From the NCBI GenBank assembly GCA_021496925.1, contig CP053915.1, positions 4,739,501 through 4,803,500 on the forward strand: DNA of 64,000 bases, given 5' to 3'. The position numbers and the translations under genes were made by a program. Positions 7,806-16,447 of this stretch are shown in pieces; the first letter of the stretch is position 1, and every line of letters begins with the position of its first letter. The DNA comes from Acidovorax sp. YS12. GTDB taxonomy: Bacteria; Pseudomonadota; Gammaproteobacteria; Burkholderiales; Burkholderiaceae_C. Below the pieces are notes generated by a model, which had not been told where the DNA came from, searched no databases, and worked only from the letters and a program-made list of their open reading frames with translations.

Positions 7806-10210
7806 CGCCTGCGCGCGCCGCGCCGCTGGCCCCACGCGGCGGCCTGGCAGGCGCGGCGGTAGTCGCGCAGCGTCTGCTCGGCGCGGGCCAGCACCTGCGC
7901 ATGGTCCTGCCCCGTGAGCAGGGCGATGCCCTCGGACACATGGCGCGCCGCGTGGATGTGGAACCGGCCCTGCGCCACCGCTTCCACCACCTGCGGCGAC
8001 AGCATCAGGTGGCGCTGGTTGCGTGCCGGCACCAGCACGCCCTGGTTGCCGGTCAGCCCGGCCTGCGCGCAGGTGCGGAACCACCCCTCGATCTTCTCGT
8101 TCAGCCCGCCCACGGGCAGCACCTCGCCGTGCTGGTTGAGCGCGCCGGTGACGGCCACGTCCTGGCGCAGCGGCAGGCCCGAGAGCGCGGACAGCAGCGT
8201 GTACAGCTCGGCGCACGAGGCCGAATCGCCCTCGATGCCGCTGTATTCCTGCTCGAACACGATCGAGGCGTTGAGCGCCAGCGGCGCCAGGTGCCCGAAC
8301 AGCGCGGCCAGGTAGCTGTGCAGGATGAGCACGCCCTTGTCGTGGATGGGGCCCGACATCTCGACCTCGCGCTCGATGTTGATCAGCCCCTCCTGGCCCG
8401 CGAAGGTGCGCGCCGTGATGCGCACCGGGAAGCCGAAGCGGTAGTCGCCCAGGTCGATTTGCGTGAGGGCGTTGAGCTGGCTCACCTGCATGCCCGCCAG
8501 CGAGATCAGCAGCTCGCCCTCGGCGATGGCCTCGTGCAAGGCTTCCTCGGGCGCGTTGTGGCGCTGCTGGCGCGCCAGCAGCGCGGCGTCCACGTCCTGG
8601 GGGCCGGTCAGCGCGGCGCCGCGCGTGCGCGCCTGGGCGGCGCTTTCGATCAGCAGCGCCTCGGTGCTGGCGAACAGCGCGCTCTGGCGCGCCTGGTCGT
8701 CGGCCTCGCGGTGCGAATGCTCCAGCAGCCGGGCCACGGCGGCCGCGCTGCAGTGCGGCAGGCCGCGCCGCGCGCAGCTGCGCGCAATGAAGGCCGCCGT
8801 GGCGTGGCGCGTGGCCGGCGTGGCGGCGAAGCGCTCGGCGAAGTCCACCTTCACGCGAAAGCGCCGCGCCAGGTCGGGGTCGCCCTCCTGCAGCGCGTAG
8901 TACTCGGCCGTGGAGCCGACGAGCACGATCTTCACGTCCACGTCCACGCCCTCGGGCTGCAGCGCGACGGCGGCGCCAGGGCCGTGGGCCGCGGCGTCCT
9001 CGATCATCAGGCGGCTGCAGCGCAGGAAGCGGCGCAGCCGCTCCCACAGCGGTTCGTCGCCCAGCAGGTCGCGCAGGAACAGCAGCAGGTAGCCGCCGTG
9101 CGCGCGCAGCAGGCTGCCCGCGTGGATGCCGGAGAAGTCGGCGCGCGGCGCCTCGCCGTCGGCCTGGTGCTCGATGTTGCCGAACAGGCTGCGCAACTGC
9201 GGGTTGTCCTCCACCACCACTGGGGCGCCGCGCAGGTCGCCGTTGTCCACGGCCAGGTTGACGCGGCACAGGTCCAGCAGGTCGGCCAGGTCGGCACGGC
9301 GGTCTTCCTCGGCGGCGTCGTCGGGCTGCACGCCTTCGCGCGGCAGGAACAGGTCGATGTTGTCCAGCACCTCGCGCTGCACCTGGTCGAACCAGTGGCC
9401 GAGCTTGGCGGCGTCCTTGATCTGCTTGCGCAGGCTCTGGCGTATCGGGTCGAGGGCGTGGTCCACCAGCGGCCTGGCGGTCTGGCGGTGCAGTTGCTCC
9501 AGCGCTTCGTCGCGCGTGCGCTCCAGCGGCCGGGTGCGGTCGAGAAAGCGCACGATCTCGGCGCGCAGTTCCTGCTCTGCCTGCTCGATGGCCTGGCGCT
9601 GCGCGGGCGAGAGCGCCTGGGCCTCCTGGTCGGTGATGGCCTGGCCGCCCTCGCCGAGCAGTGTGAACACCATCTGCTCGCCTTCGCGCGTGAGCTGGAA
9701 GCGGCGCTCGCGCGCGAAGGCGTCGAGCGCCGAGAAGGCGCGCGCCTCCTCGCTCTGGAAGGTGCGGACGATGCGCTCGGCCTCGGCCTTGATGTCGGGC
9801 GCGGCCAGGCGCTTGGGGATTTCGGCCTCCAGCGTCCTGGCCCACTGCTGCATGCCCTGGCGCAGCGCGCGCCCCTGGCCCGCGGGCAGGCGCAGCGCGC
9901 GCGGGCGCTCGGGCTGGTCGAAGTCGTGCAGGTAGCACAGGTCGGGCGGCACCGGGCGCGCGGCGGCGGCCTCCTGCATGGCCTGGCGCATGAGCGAGGC
10001 GCGGCCGCTGCCGACCTCGCCGAGCACGAACAGGTTGTAGTCCGGCTGGTCCATGGCCAGGCCGAAGCGCGCGGCGGCGAACGCGCGCTCCTGCCCGATC
10101 CAGGGCAGCGGCTGGCCCACCAGTTCGCTGGTGTCGGCGAAGCCCAGCGCCAGCGGGTCGATGGTGCAGCGCAGCTGGGCTGGCGCCAGGGTGGGGCAGG
10201 GCGGGGTCAT
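7802..10210 (-). CDS. Lon-like AAA-family ATP-dependent protease (AAA_32/LonB-type)
   Basis: 802 residues. The N-terminal AAA part carries an atypical Walker A (GEVGSGRAS, Arg where Lys is usual), as I recall for this family. A charged helical segment lies around residues 110-300. The C-terminal S16 Lon protease domain has the catalytic Ser in GDSASCAEL and Lys in GGLNEKIEG, preceded by LPRQD-like VAVTGALNQHGEVLPVGG. It has no Lon N-terminal substrate domain and is distinct from the true Lon at 38.1 kb. Its start overlaps the hemH stop by ATGA (10207-10210), so it is coupled to ferrochelatase. Its substrates are unknown. Confidence 0.85.
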   Translation of the reverse strand: MTPPCPTLAPAQLRCTIDPLALGFADTSELVGQPLPWIGQERAFAAARFGLAMDQPDYNLFVLGEVGSGRASLMRQAMQEAAAARPVPPDLCYLHDFDQPERPRALRLPAGQGRALRQGMQQWARTLEAEIPKRLAAPDIKAEAERIVRTFQSEEARAFSALDAFARERRFQLTREGEQMVFTLLGEGGQAITDQEAQALSPAQRQAIEQAEQELRAEIVRFLDRTRPLERTRDEALEQLHRQTARPLVDHALDPIRQSLRKQIKDAAKLGHWFDQVQREVLDNIDLFLPREGVQPDDAAEEDRRADLADLLDLCRVNLAVDNGDLRGAPVVVEDNPQLRSLFGNIEHQADGEAPRADFSGIHAGSLLRAHGGYLLLFLRDLLGDEPLWERLRRFLRCSRLMIEDAAAHGPGAAVALQPEGVDVDVKIVLVGSTAEYYALQEGDPDLARRFRVKVDFAERFAATPATRHATAAFIARSCARRGLPHCSAAAVARLLEHSHREADDQARQSALFASTEALLIESAAQARTRGAALTGPQDVDAALLARQQRHNAPEEALHEAIAEGELLISLAGMQVSQLNALTQIDLGDYRFGFPVRITARTFAGQEGLINIEREVEMSGPIHDKGVLILHSYLAALFGHLAPLALNASIVFEQEYSGIEGDSASCAELYTLLSALSGLPLRQDVAVTGALNQHGEVLPVGGLNEKIEGWFRTCAQAGLTGNQGVLVPARNQRHLMLSPQVVEAVAQGRFHIHAARHVSEGIALLTGQDHAQVLARAEQTLRDYRRACQAAAWGQRRGARRR

Positions 10211-11307
10211 GACGGTGCTCCCAGGGCCAGCGCCCGCGCGCGCGCCTCGGCCAGCGCCTGCGGCGCCTCGGGCTGCACGGGCCAGCCGGCGAGGTGGTTC
10301 AGCGCAATGTGTTTCAGCGCGTCGATCCAGGCCGGATGCGCGTTGAGGCAGGGGATGTAGTGGAAGTCCTGCCCGCCCGCGTGCAGGAAGGCTTCGCGCA
10401 CTTCCTGGTCGATCTCCTCCAGCGTTTCCAGGCAGTCGCTGGCGAAGCCGGGGCAGATCACGTCGACGCGGCGCACGCCCTCCTGCGCCAGCCGCACCAG
10501 CGTCGGCTCGGTGGCGGGCTCCAGCCACCTGGCCTTGCCGAAGCGCGACTGGAAGGTGACCAGGCAGCGCCCGTCCGGCAGGCCCAGGCGCTCGGTCAGC
10601 AGGCGTGCGGTCTTGCGCGCCTCGCAGTGGTAGGGGTCGCCCAGGTGTAGCGTGCGCTCGGGCACGCCGTGAAAGCTCAGCACCAGCCGCTCGGGCTGGC
10701 CGTGGGCCTGCCAGTGCTGCGCGATGCTCTGCGCCAGCGCGCCGATGTAGCCCGCGTCGTCGTGGTAGCGGTTGACGAAGCGCAGCTCGGGCACGTGGCG
10801 CGTGCGCGCGGCCCAGGCGTACACCGCGTCGAACACGCTGGCCGTGGTGGTGCCGGAGTACTGCGGGTACAGCGGCAGCACCAGGATGCGCGTGGCGCCC
10901 TCGGCCTTGAGCGCGTCGAGCTGGCTGGCGATGGAGGGGTTGCCGTAGCGCATGGCGTGGCGCACCAGCACGGGCTGGCCCGCGTCCTGCAAGGACTGGC
11001 CCAGGGCCTGCGCCTGCCGCGCCGTCCAGGCCAGCAGCGGCGAGCCGTCGGCCGTCCAGATGCTGGCGTACTTGGCCGCCGACTTGCGCGGCCGGGTGCG
11101 CAGGATGACGCCGTGCAGCAGCGGCAGCCAGGCGATGCGCGGGATCTCGACCACGCGCCGGTCGCCGAGGAACTGGCCCAGGTAGCGGCGCAGGGCCGGG
11201 GCGGTGGGGGCATCCGGGGTGCCCAGGTTGCACAGCAGGATGGCGGTGCGCTGGGGCTGGCCGTGCCGCTGGGGCGGCTCGGGGGCAAAGAAGGAGGGCA
11301 GGGGCAT
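10207..11307 (-). CDS. hemH: Ferrochelatase
   Basis: 366 residues. It inserts Fe2+ into protoporphyrin IX, the last step of haem synthesis. Motifs include LLCNLGTPDAP near the N-terminus, VLPLYPQYSGTTTAS, the active-site His in SFHGVPER and CPGFASDCLETLEEI with the invariant Glu residues. ATG 11307 is chosen because family members begin about 20 residues before LLCNLGTP; a GTG at 11346 would add 13 residues. It is coupled to the downstream Lon-like protease gene by a 4-nt overlap, an arrangement without an obvious functional explanation. Confidence 0.93.
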   Translation of the reverse strand: MPLPSFFAPEPPQRHGQPQRTAILLCNLGTPDAPTAPALRRYLGQFLGDRRVVEIPRIAWLPLLHGVILRTRPRKSAAKYASIWTADGSPLLAWTARQAQALGQSLQDAGQPVLVRHAMRYGNPSIASQLDALKAEGATRILVLPLYPQYSGTTTASVFDAVYAWAARTRHVPELRFVNRYHDDAGYIGALAQSIAQHWQAHGQPERLVLSFHGVPERTLHLGDPYHCEARKTARLLTERLGLPDGRCLVTFQSRFGKARWLEPATEPTLVRLAQEGVRRVDVICPGFASDCLETLEEIDQEVREAFLHAGGQDFHYIPCLNAHPAWIDALKHIALNHLAGWPVQPEAPQALAEARARALALGAPS

Positions 11308-11417
11308 GCGGCGATTGTGCCAATGCCGCTGGGGTATTCTCGGCACCTGCCCTGGCGGCGCCCGGCTTTCCGCTGGCCGCCCCTTGGCTGCACCTTTGCC
11401 ACACCTCTGCCAAGCCT

Positions 11418-12239
11418 ATGACCACACCTGTCTATCTGCCCCCGGTTCGCTCCGTGGGGCTGGCGCAACCCCTGACCTGGCTGGCGCGGGGCCTGAACGA
11501 CCTCACGCACGCGGGCTGGGTGAGCTGGGCCCATGGCCTGGCGGCGGCGTTGTTCGGCCTGGGCGTGAGCGCGCTCGCGTACCGGCATTTCTGGCTGCTG
11601 GCGGGGGTGCTGTCGGCCTTCCTCGTGGTGGGGCCGGTGCTGGCCACGAGCTTCTATGCCCTCAGCCGCGCGCTGGAGCGCCAGCAGCGCGCCGACTGGT
11701 GCGTGGTGCGGCGCACCTGGCTGGGCTGGCAGCGCAGCCACCCGCGCGCCTGGCGCGACCATGACTACTGGTGCCTGGTGGAGTTCGGGCTGCTGCTGGC
11801 GCTGGCGGCGGTGGGCTGGATCGTGGTGTCGGCCTCGCTCATCACCCTGCTGGCGCCCGCGCCCGTGAACGACCCGCTGGATTTCGTGCGCCACGTCGTG
11901 CTGGCCGATGGCGGCTGGCTGTTCGAGCTGTGGCTGGGCCTGGGCAGCCTGCTGGCGGCACCGATCTTCGCCTCCAGCGTGGTGGCCATGCCGCTGCTGC
12001 TGGATCGCAAGGCCACGCTGGGCCAGGCCGTGCTGACGAGCTGGACGGTGGTGCTGGCCAACCCCATTCCCATGGCCTTCTGGGCCGCCCTGATGCTGGC
12101 GCTGACCCTGCTGGGGCTGGGCACGGTGTTTTTTGCCTTCATCGTGGCCATTCCGGTGCTGGGGCATGCGAGCTGGCATGCCTACCGCGATCTGGTCGAT
12201 GCCTCGGGGCTGCCCGAGCGCGGGGAGAATCTGGCGTGA
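11418..12239 (+). CDS. DUF2189-type integral membrane protein
   Basis: 273 residues with about six hydrophobic helices and short loops. The N-terminal PLTWLARGLNDL segment and the repeated membrane arrangement match the DUF2189 family of conserved proteobacterial membrane proteins of unknown role. The promoter lies in the 110-nt divergent gap with hemH. Its stop overlaps the GTG start of the next gene (GTGA, 12236-12239), so the two small membrane proteins are co-produced. Confidence 0.75.
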   Translation: MTTPVYLPPVRSVGLAQPLTWLARGLNDLTHAGWVSWAHGLAAALFGLGVSALAYRHFWLLAGVLSAFLVVGPVLATSFYALSRALERQQRADWCVVRRTWLGWQRSHPRAWRDHDYWCLVEFGLLLALAAVGWIVVSASLITLLAPAPVNDPLDFVRHVVLADGGWLFELWLGLGSLLAAPIFASSVVAMPLLLDRKATLGQAVLTSWTVVLANPIPMAFWAALMLALTLLGLGTVFFAFIVAIPVLGHASWHAYRDLVDASGLPERGENLA

Positions 12240-12448
12240 TTTTTGGGTATACCGAAGAACAACTGGCGGGGTTCTTCCTCACCTACGGGGTGGCGGCGTT
12301 CATCCTGTTCATGGTGTTCATCATCGGCCACCTGGCCTGGCAGTCCAAGGCCGGCAAGTTCGGCACCTTCGTGATCTTCCTGGGCCTGGGCGTGGGCTTC
12401 CTGGGCTTCGTCGCCAAGTTCATCATCCAGTGGTGGCTGGAGAAGTAG
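12236..12448 (+). CDS. DUF2788-type small membrane protein
   Basis: 70 residues starting at GTG 12236, behind a GGGGAG ribosome binding site and overlapping the upstream stop. It has two membrane helices separated by HLAWQSKAGKFGTF, a pattern I recognise from the DUF2788 family (small conserved inner-membrane protein, function unknown). Translational coupling to the DUF2189 gene suggests both act in the same place. It is short, but codon use and the conserved motif support a real gene. Confidence 0.75.
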   Translation: MIFGYTEEQLAGFFLTYGVAAFILFMVFIIGHLAWQSKAGKFGTFVIFLGLGVGFLGFVAKFIIQWWLEK

Positions 12449-12450
12449 TT

Positions 12451-12503
12451 TTTAAGCAAAAAAGGCCTCCAGCCCTTGCTGGATAAGCGCTGGCAGCTAT
12501 CGA
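12451..12503 (-). repeat. Interspersed palindromic repeat, copy C
   Basis: Plus strand reads CCAGCCCTTGCTGGATAAGC then GCTGGCAGCTATCG, almost identical to copy B. It lies between the convergent 3' ends of the DUF2788 gene and the exported-protein gene. Confidence 0.85.
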
Positions 12504-12517
12504 ATGGTGAGCAATCT

Positions 12518-13231
12518 TCAGGGCAGGAATGCTGGCGACAGCAGGCGCAGGCCGATGGAGAACCAGCGTTCCTGCGCCCCGCTGCCCGCGCGGTTGCCGT
12601 AGGTGGTGTCCACCTGCACGTGGTCGGGCACCAGCCAGTAGCGCAGGCCCACCTGGTAGAACGGCTTGCCCTGGTTCTGGCCAAACACCTCGGCGATCAG
12701 CCAGGTGGACGCGCTCCACTGGACCTCGGTGCCCAGGCCCCAGGTCATGCGGTGGCGCCGGGCCTCGCGCTCGTGCAGCCAGCCGACGTTGGTGTGCACC
12801 AGCACGCGGTCGTTCCGTAGCGAGAAGGTAGCGGGCACGTAGGCGTACAGGTCGCCCAGCAGGTTGTTGCCGGTGTGGATGGCCGGGTGGCGCACGTTGC
12901 CCACGGCCAGGCCCCAGCCCCAGCCGTCCGGCTCCAGCGGCTTGAACAGGGTCTTGGCCTGGAGGACGATGTCGGTGGTCTGAGTGCCGCCGTCGTCCTT
13001 GCCCTTGGCGCCGCCGAGCGAAAGCTCCAGGTTGCCCGTGAAGTTGCAGGCCGGCTGGGCCCAGTACTCGGTGCTGTCCTGGTTGCGCTTGACCCAGCTT
13101 TCCACCTGGCAGGCCTTGGCATCGACGATGCGCGCATCGTCGGTGACCATGGGGCGCGCCGCCTGGGCTGCGCCCCAGGGCAGCAGGGCGGCCAGGGCCA
13201 GAAAGGTGGGCATGGGGAGGTGGGGCCGCAC
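12518..13231 (-). CDS. Exported, probably outer-membrane or periplasmic protein of unknown function
   Basis: 237 residues from GTG 13231, chosen because AAGGAG sits 6 nt upstream of it on the minus strand; ATG 13213 lacks any such site. A signal peptide with a LALAALLPWGAAQAA core is clear. The mature part has alternating hydrophobic/polar strands, many aromatics and two cysteines (residues near 41 and 62), and resembles small beta-barrel proteins that begin RPMVTDDARIVDAKACQVE. I do not recognise a characterised family. It lies 45 nt downstream of hpnE on the same strand and could be read from the hpn transcript. Confidence 0.65.
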   Translation of the reverse strand: MRPHLPMPTFLALAALLPWGAAQAARPMVTDDARIVDAKACQVESWVKRNQDSTEYWAQPACNFTGNLELSLGGAKGKDDGGTQTTDIVLQAKTLFKPLEPDGWGWGLAVGNVRHPAIHTGNNLLGDLYAYVPATFSLRNDRVLVHTNVGWLHEREARRHRMTWGLGTEVQWSASTWLIAEVFGQNQGKPFYQVGLRYWLVPDHVQVDTTYGNRAGSGAQERWFSIGLRLLSPAFLP

Positions 13232-13276
13232 GGGATGCTCCTTGAATGGCGGGTGGATAGCGGGTCGGGTGGGCCG

Positions 13277-14572
13277 CTACTCTGGCAGCCGGGTGTGACA
13301 GCCATGAGGCGACAGCAGCGCGCGCGCCACGGCGCAGCCGCTGCGCACCGCGCCTTCGAGCGTGGCGGGGTAGGGGCCGTCGATGTAGTCGCCCGTGGCC
13401 CACAGGCCCGGCAGCAGCGCGGGCGGCGGGCGCCGCAGCGCGGGCGTGCAGGCGAAGGTGGCGCGCTTTTCCACCACGGTCTGCACCGGCTGCAGCGCCG
13501 CCAGGCCCAATGCGGCGCGGGCCTGGGCCAGCACCTGTGCTTCCAAGGGGGCGCGCTCGCCGGCGCTGGTGCTGACGACGAAGGCCAGCAGCCCCGCAGG
13601 CCCGCCGAGCTGCCCCCGGTCGAAGACGAACTGCGCCGGCTGCCCGGCCTGCGCGCGCAGCGCCAGCATGGGCGCGGCGAGCACCGGGCCCGGCGCCCCC
13701 GGCACCTGGGCATAGACCGTGGTGATGGGGATGAAGCGCAGCGCCTCGGCCTGCGCCAGCCAGGGCTGCAGCGCGGGCTGCGCCAGCGCGCGCAGCAGGC
13801 GCACGGCCTCGGTGCTGGGGGTGGCGAGCACCACGGCGTCGAACGGCGTGCCGTCCACCTGCCAGGCGCCGCCCTGGTGGGCGATCTGCTGCACGCGCCG
13901 GCCGGTGTGCACGCTGGCGCCGTGGCCTGCCAGCCAGCGCGCTGCGGGTTCGGCGAAGACGCTGCCCAGGTCGGTGCGCGGCAGCAGCAGGTGCGAGCCG
14001 CCGCGGCCGCTGAACAGGCTGTCCTGCAGCACGCGCAGGAACACCTGGCCGCTGGCCTCGTGCGCCGGGGTGTTGAGCGCCGAGACGCACAGCGGGTCGA
14101 TGAATTCATCCACCAGCCGCCGCGGCAGCCGCGCGCACAGCTGGGCCACGGTGGCCTGCGGCGCGCAGCGAAAGCCGCCCAGGCGCCAGGCGGCGGCCGT
14201 GCGCAGCAGCGCGGCCTTGTCGCGCCAGCGCCAGCCGCGCGCCCGGGCGATGCCCGCCAGCGCATCCCAGGGCGGCGCGAGGTCGGGCAGGCGCAGCCCG
14301 GTGCCGTCGGCAAAGGTGAGGGCCAGCGGCTGGCGGTGGAACACGTCCTCGGGCCGCACCCCCACCTGGCGCATGAGGCGCAGGCATTCGGCGTAGGCGC
14401 CGATCAGGATGTGCTGGCCGTTGTCCAGCACCCGCCCGTTGGCGTGCAGCGCGCGGGCGCGGCCGCCCACGTCACGTGCGGCCTCGAAGACGGTGGGCCG
14501 CACGCCCGCGGCGGCCAGTTCGATGGCGGCCGCCAGCCCGGCCCAGCCGGCGCCGATGATGGCAATCCGCAT
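13277..14572 (-). CDS. hpnE: Hydroxysqualene dehydroxylase (squalene-associated FAD-dependent desaturase)
   Basis: 431 residues. The N-terminal Rossmann motif IIGAGWAGLAAAIELA followed by the GGRARA FAD loop and the C-terminal GLWATGDYIDGPYPATLEGA box are typical of amine-oxidase/phytoene-desaturase-like HpnE. The enzyme converts hydroxysqualene to squalene after HpnC and HpnD. The start ATG 14572 places the dinucleotide fold at residues 4-20. It is separated from hpnD by a gap holding a 130-bp repeat (14611-14741). No squalene-hopene cyclase lies in the window, so the product (hopanoid or other) cannot be told. Confidence 0.88.
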   Translation of the reverse strand: MRIAIIGAGWAGLAAAIELAAAGVRPTVFEAARDVGGRARALHANGRVLDNGQHILIGAYAECLRLMRQVGVRPEDVFHRQPLALTFADGTGLRLPDLAPPWDALAGIARARGWRWRDKAALLRTAAAWRLGGFRCAPQATVAQLCARLPRRLVDEFIDPLCVSALNTPAHEASGQVFLRVLQDSLFSGRGGSHLLLPRTDLGSVFAEPAARWLAGHGASVHTGRRVQQIAHQGGAWQVDGTPFDAVVLATPSTEAVRLLRALAQPALQPWLAQAEALRFIPITTVYAQVPGAPGPVLAAPMLALRAQAGQPAQFVFDRGQLGGPAGLLAFVVSTSAGERAPLEAQVLAQARAALGLAALQPVQTVVEKRATFACTPALRRPPPALLPGLWATGDYIDGPYPATLEGAVRSGCAVARALLSPHGCHTRLPE

Positions 14573-14610
14573 CGTCAGCAATCCGCAGGGCGCCGTGCGC
14601 CGTCCACGCC

Positions 14611-14741
14611 CCATGAAACGGGCGCGCCCCGGGCCAGCGGACGCCGCGCAAGGGCCGCCCCGCCGCGCTGGCGTCGTCCCCCTTCCCGCGCGCAGCGCGA
14701 GAGAAGGGGGAAGCCGCGCAGCGGCTCAGGGGGTTGCCGCT
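14611..14741 (+). repeat. Long interspersed repeat (130-bp family), copy 1
   Basis: Begins CATGAAACGGGCGCG, then CCAGCGGACGCCGCGCAAGG, an imperfect stem around GCGCAGCGCGAGAGAAGGGG, and ends near GCAGCGGCTCAGGGGG. The same succession occurs at 27133-27270 in the same orientation with only a few changes. No open frame is conserved, so it is a non-coding dispersed element. It separates hpnE from hpnD. Confidence 0.8.
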
Positions 14742-14744
14742 TCA

Positions 14745-15587
14745 TCAGAAGCGGCCCAGCGCTTGCATCTTCCACGCCAGCCAGAACTTGCGCAGCGGCG
14801 TCAGGCTGGTGCGCTGGTTCAGCACCTGGAAGTTGTCGCGCTCGATTTCGCGCAGCAGCGTGCGGTAGATGCTGGCCATCATCAGGCCGGGCTTCTGCGC
14901 GCGCCGGTCGGCCGCGGGCAGCAAGGCCAGCGCTTCGTCGTAGCAGCGGTGCGCGCGCTCGGCCTGGAAGCGCATCAGCGCGGTGAAGCGCTCGGAATGC
15001 TGGCGCGCGCTGATCTCGTGCGCCTTCACGTCGAACTGCTGCAGCTCGTTCACCGGCAGGTAGATGCGCCCGCGCATGGCGTCCTCGCCCACGTCGCGGA
15101 TGATGTTGGTGAGCTGGAAGGCCAGGCCGAGCTTGTGCGCGTAGGCGGTGGTGGCGTCCTGCGTCTGGCCGAAGATGCGCGCGGCCACCTCGCCCACCAC
15201 CCCGGCGACCAGGTGGCAGTAGCGCGCGAGGCCGGCGAAGTCGAGGTAGCGCGTCTGCTCCAGGTCCATGCGGCAGCCTTCGATGACGGCCAGCAGGTGG
15301 CGCTGCTCGATGCCGTAGGCGCTCGCGTGCGGCATCAGCGCCTGCATCACCGGGTGGCTGGGCTGGCCCGCGAAGGCCTGGGCCACCTCGCCCTGCCACC
15401 AGGCGAGCTTGGCGGCGGCCACGCTGGGGTCGTGCACCTCGTCCACCACGTCGTCCACCTCGCGGCAGAAGGCGTAGAAGGCGGTGATGGCGGCGCGGCG
15501 CGGCGCGGGCAGGAAGAGGAAGGCGTAGTAGAAGCTGCTGCCCGAGGCGGCGGCCTTGTGCTGTACGTATTGCTCGGGGGTGCTCAT
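14745..15587 (-). CDS. hpnD: Presqualene diphosphate synthase
   Basis: 280 residues of the squalene/phytoene synthase family. Both Asp-rich prenyl-diphosphate motifs are present: REVDDVVDE near residue 42 and NIIRDVGEDA near residue 160. YLPVNEL also follows as in HpnD. It joins two farnesyl diphosphates to presqualene diphosphate, the first of three HpnCDE steps to squalene. HpnE is downstream; HpnC lies about 13 kb away at 28.9 kb with the iron block in between. Confidence 0.88.
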   Translation of the reverse strand: MSTPEQYVQHKAAASGSSFYYAFLFLPAPRRAAITAFYAFCREVDDVVDEVHDPSVAAAKLAWWQGEVAQAFAGQPSHPVMQALMPHASAYGIEQRHLLAVIEGCRMDLEQTRYLDFAGLARYCHLVAGVVGEVAARIFGQTQDATTAYAHKLGLAFQLTNIIRDVGEDAMRGRIYLPVNELQQFDVKAHEISARQHSERFTALMRFQAERAHRCYDEALALLPAADRRAQKPGLMMASIYRTLLREIERDNFQVLNQRTSLTPLRKFWLAWKMQALGRF

Positions 15588-15645
15588 CGGAGGGGGCGGG
15601 CTGGCGTTGGCGTTGCGCCGATTGTCCCATGGCGCGGTGGCGGGG

Positions 15646-15718
15646 CGTACACGGTTTTAGGGTCTTTTATGCCCTGAAGGCGCATGGGGCCTGCGCAAGC
15701 AGCTATTGTTTTTGATGT
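15646..15718 (-). repeat. Interspersed palindromic repeat, copy D (degenerate)
   Basis: Plus strand shows GGTTTTAGGGTCTTTTATGC ... TGCGCAAGCAGCTATTGTTTTTG, a diverged reverse copy. Its GCAGCTATTG end overlaps the last codons and the stop of the tetR gene (stop at 15703-15705), so the element supplies that gene's termination codon. Confidence 0.6.
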
Positions 15719-16323
15719 GGGGCATCAAGCATGGCGAGCGCGCCGACGATGAGCGCGTGCATGCCCTGGACGAATTCCGCCTCCATCTCGGCCTCTTCCT
15801 GCGCGCGCGCCGTGGCCGCGGTGGGCGCGCGGCCCGCGACGGAATACACCGTGTCGGCTACGGCGATGCAGTGGAAGGCCACGGTGGCGAGCAGCCAGCG
15901 CGCCCGCGCCTTCGGAATCCCGTAGGCCTGCGCGATGTGGCTCTGGTGCTCATCGATCTTGGCGAGCATGGGCTGGGTTGCGGCCGCCCGGCGCAGCACG
16001 TAGGGCGTGAGCCCGGGATGCGTCTTGACGAAGGCCTGCGCGGACGCGCTGAAGGCGACCAGGTAGTCCTCCAGGGCCACGCCGTCCTGGCCGTCGGCCC
16101 GGGGGATCTGCCAGCGCTGGAAGATTTCCTCGGCCACCAGGTGCTTGAGTTCCTCCAGGCTGGCGACGTGCTTGTACAGCGCCATGTGGCTCACGCCCAG
16201 CGCGGCGGCGACGCCGGTGAAGGTGATGTTCGGCAGGCCGATGGCGATGCCCGCGTCGGCGATGCGTTCGCGGGTGATGGTGCGCGGGCGCCCGCGCGCC
16301 GGCGGCGGTTTCTCGTGGGGCAT
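15703..16323 (-). CDS. TetR-family transcriptional regulator
   Basis: 206 residues. The N-terminal DNA-binding domain reads RERIADAGIAIG...TFTGVAAALGVSHMALYKHV (residues 18-53), the TetR helix-turn-helix. The C-terminal ligand-binding part is divergent with alanine-rich helices and no recognisable effector signature. It is transcribed away from the ABC/siderophore operon across a 124-bp gap containing a perfect 10-bp dyad (16385-16413), the probable operator for both directions. The effector could be a siderophore-related ligand; that is inference. Confidence 0.85.
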   Translation of the reverse strand: MPHEKPPPARGRPRTITRERIADAGIAIGLPNITFTGVAAALGVSHMALYKHVASLEELKHLVAEEIFQRWQIPRADGQDGVALEDYLVAFSASAQAFVKTHPGLTPYVLRRAAATQPMLAKIDEHQSHIAQAYGIPKARARWLLATVAFHCIAVADTVYSVAGRAPTAATARAQEEAEMEAEFVQGMHALIVGALAMLDAPHQKQ

Positions 16324-16384
16324 TGCTTCTCCTGGGGCTGGTGGCGATTGTGCGCGTCCGCCAGTGTTGTGCGTGGGGCGGGAT

Positions 16385-16413
16385 GAATTAGTTTAATATG
16401 ATGAAACTAATTC
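16385..16413. promoter_or_regulatory. Probable TetR operator overlapping a promoter -10
   Basis: Perfect inverted repeat GAATTAGTTT (16385-16394), 9-nt spacer AATATGATG, AAACTAATTC (16404-16413). The spacer contains TATGAT, a five-of-six -10 match for the rightward ABC operon. Its size and symmetry suit a TetR dimer, and it is the only strong dyad in the divergent gap. Confidence 0.7.
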
Positions 16414-16447
16414 GTATTTCCTGTTTTATTTCGATTCACGCTCGCCC

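Noticed and set aside
7121..10360. 1079-codon open frame on the plus strand
   Set aside because: Antisense to the Lon-like protease gene, low-complexity composition, no ribosome site; the minus-strand product has clear motifs.
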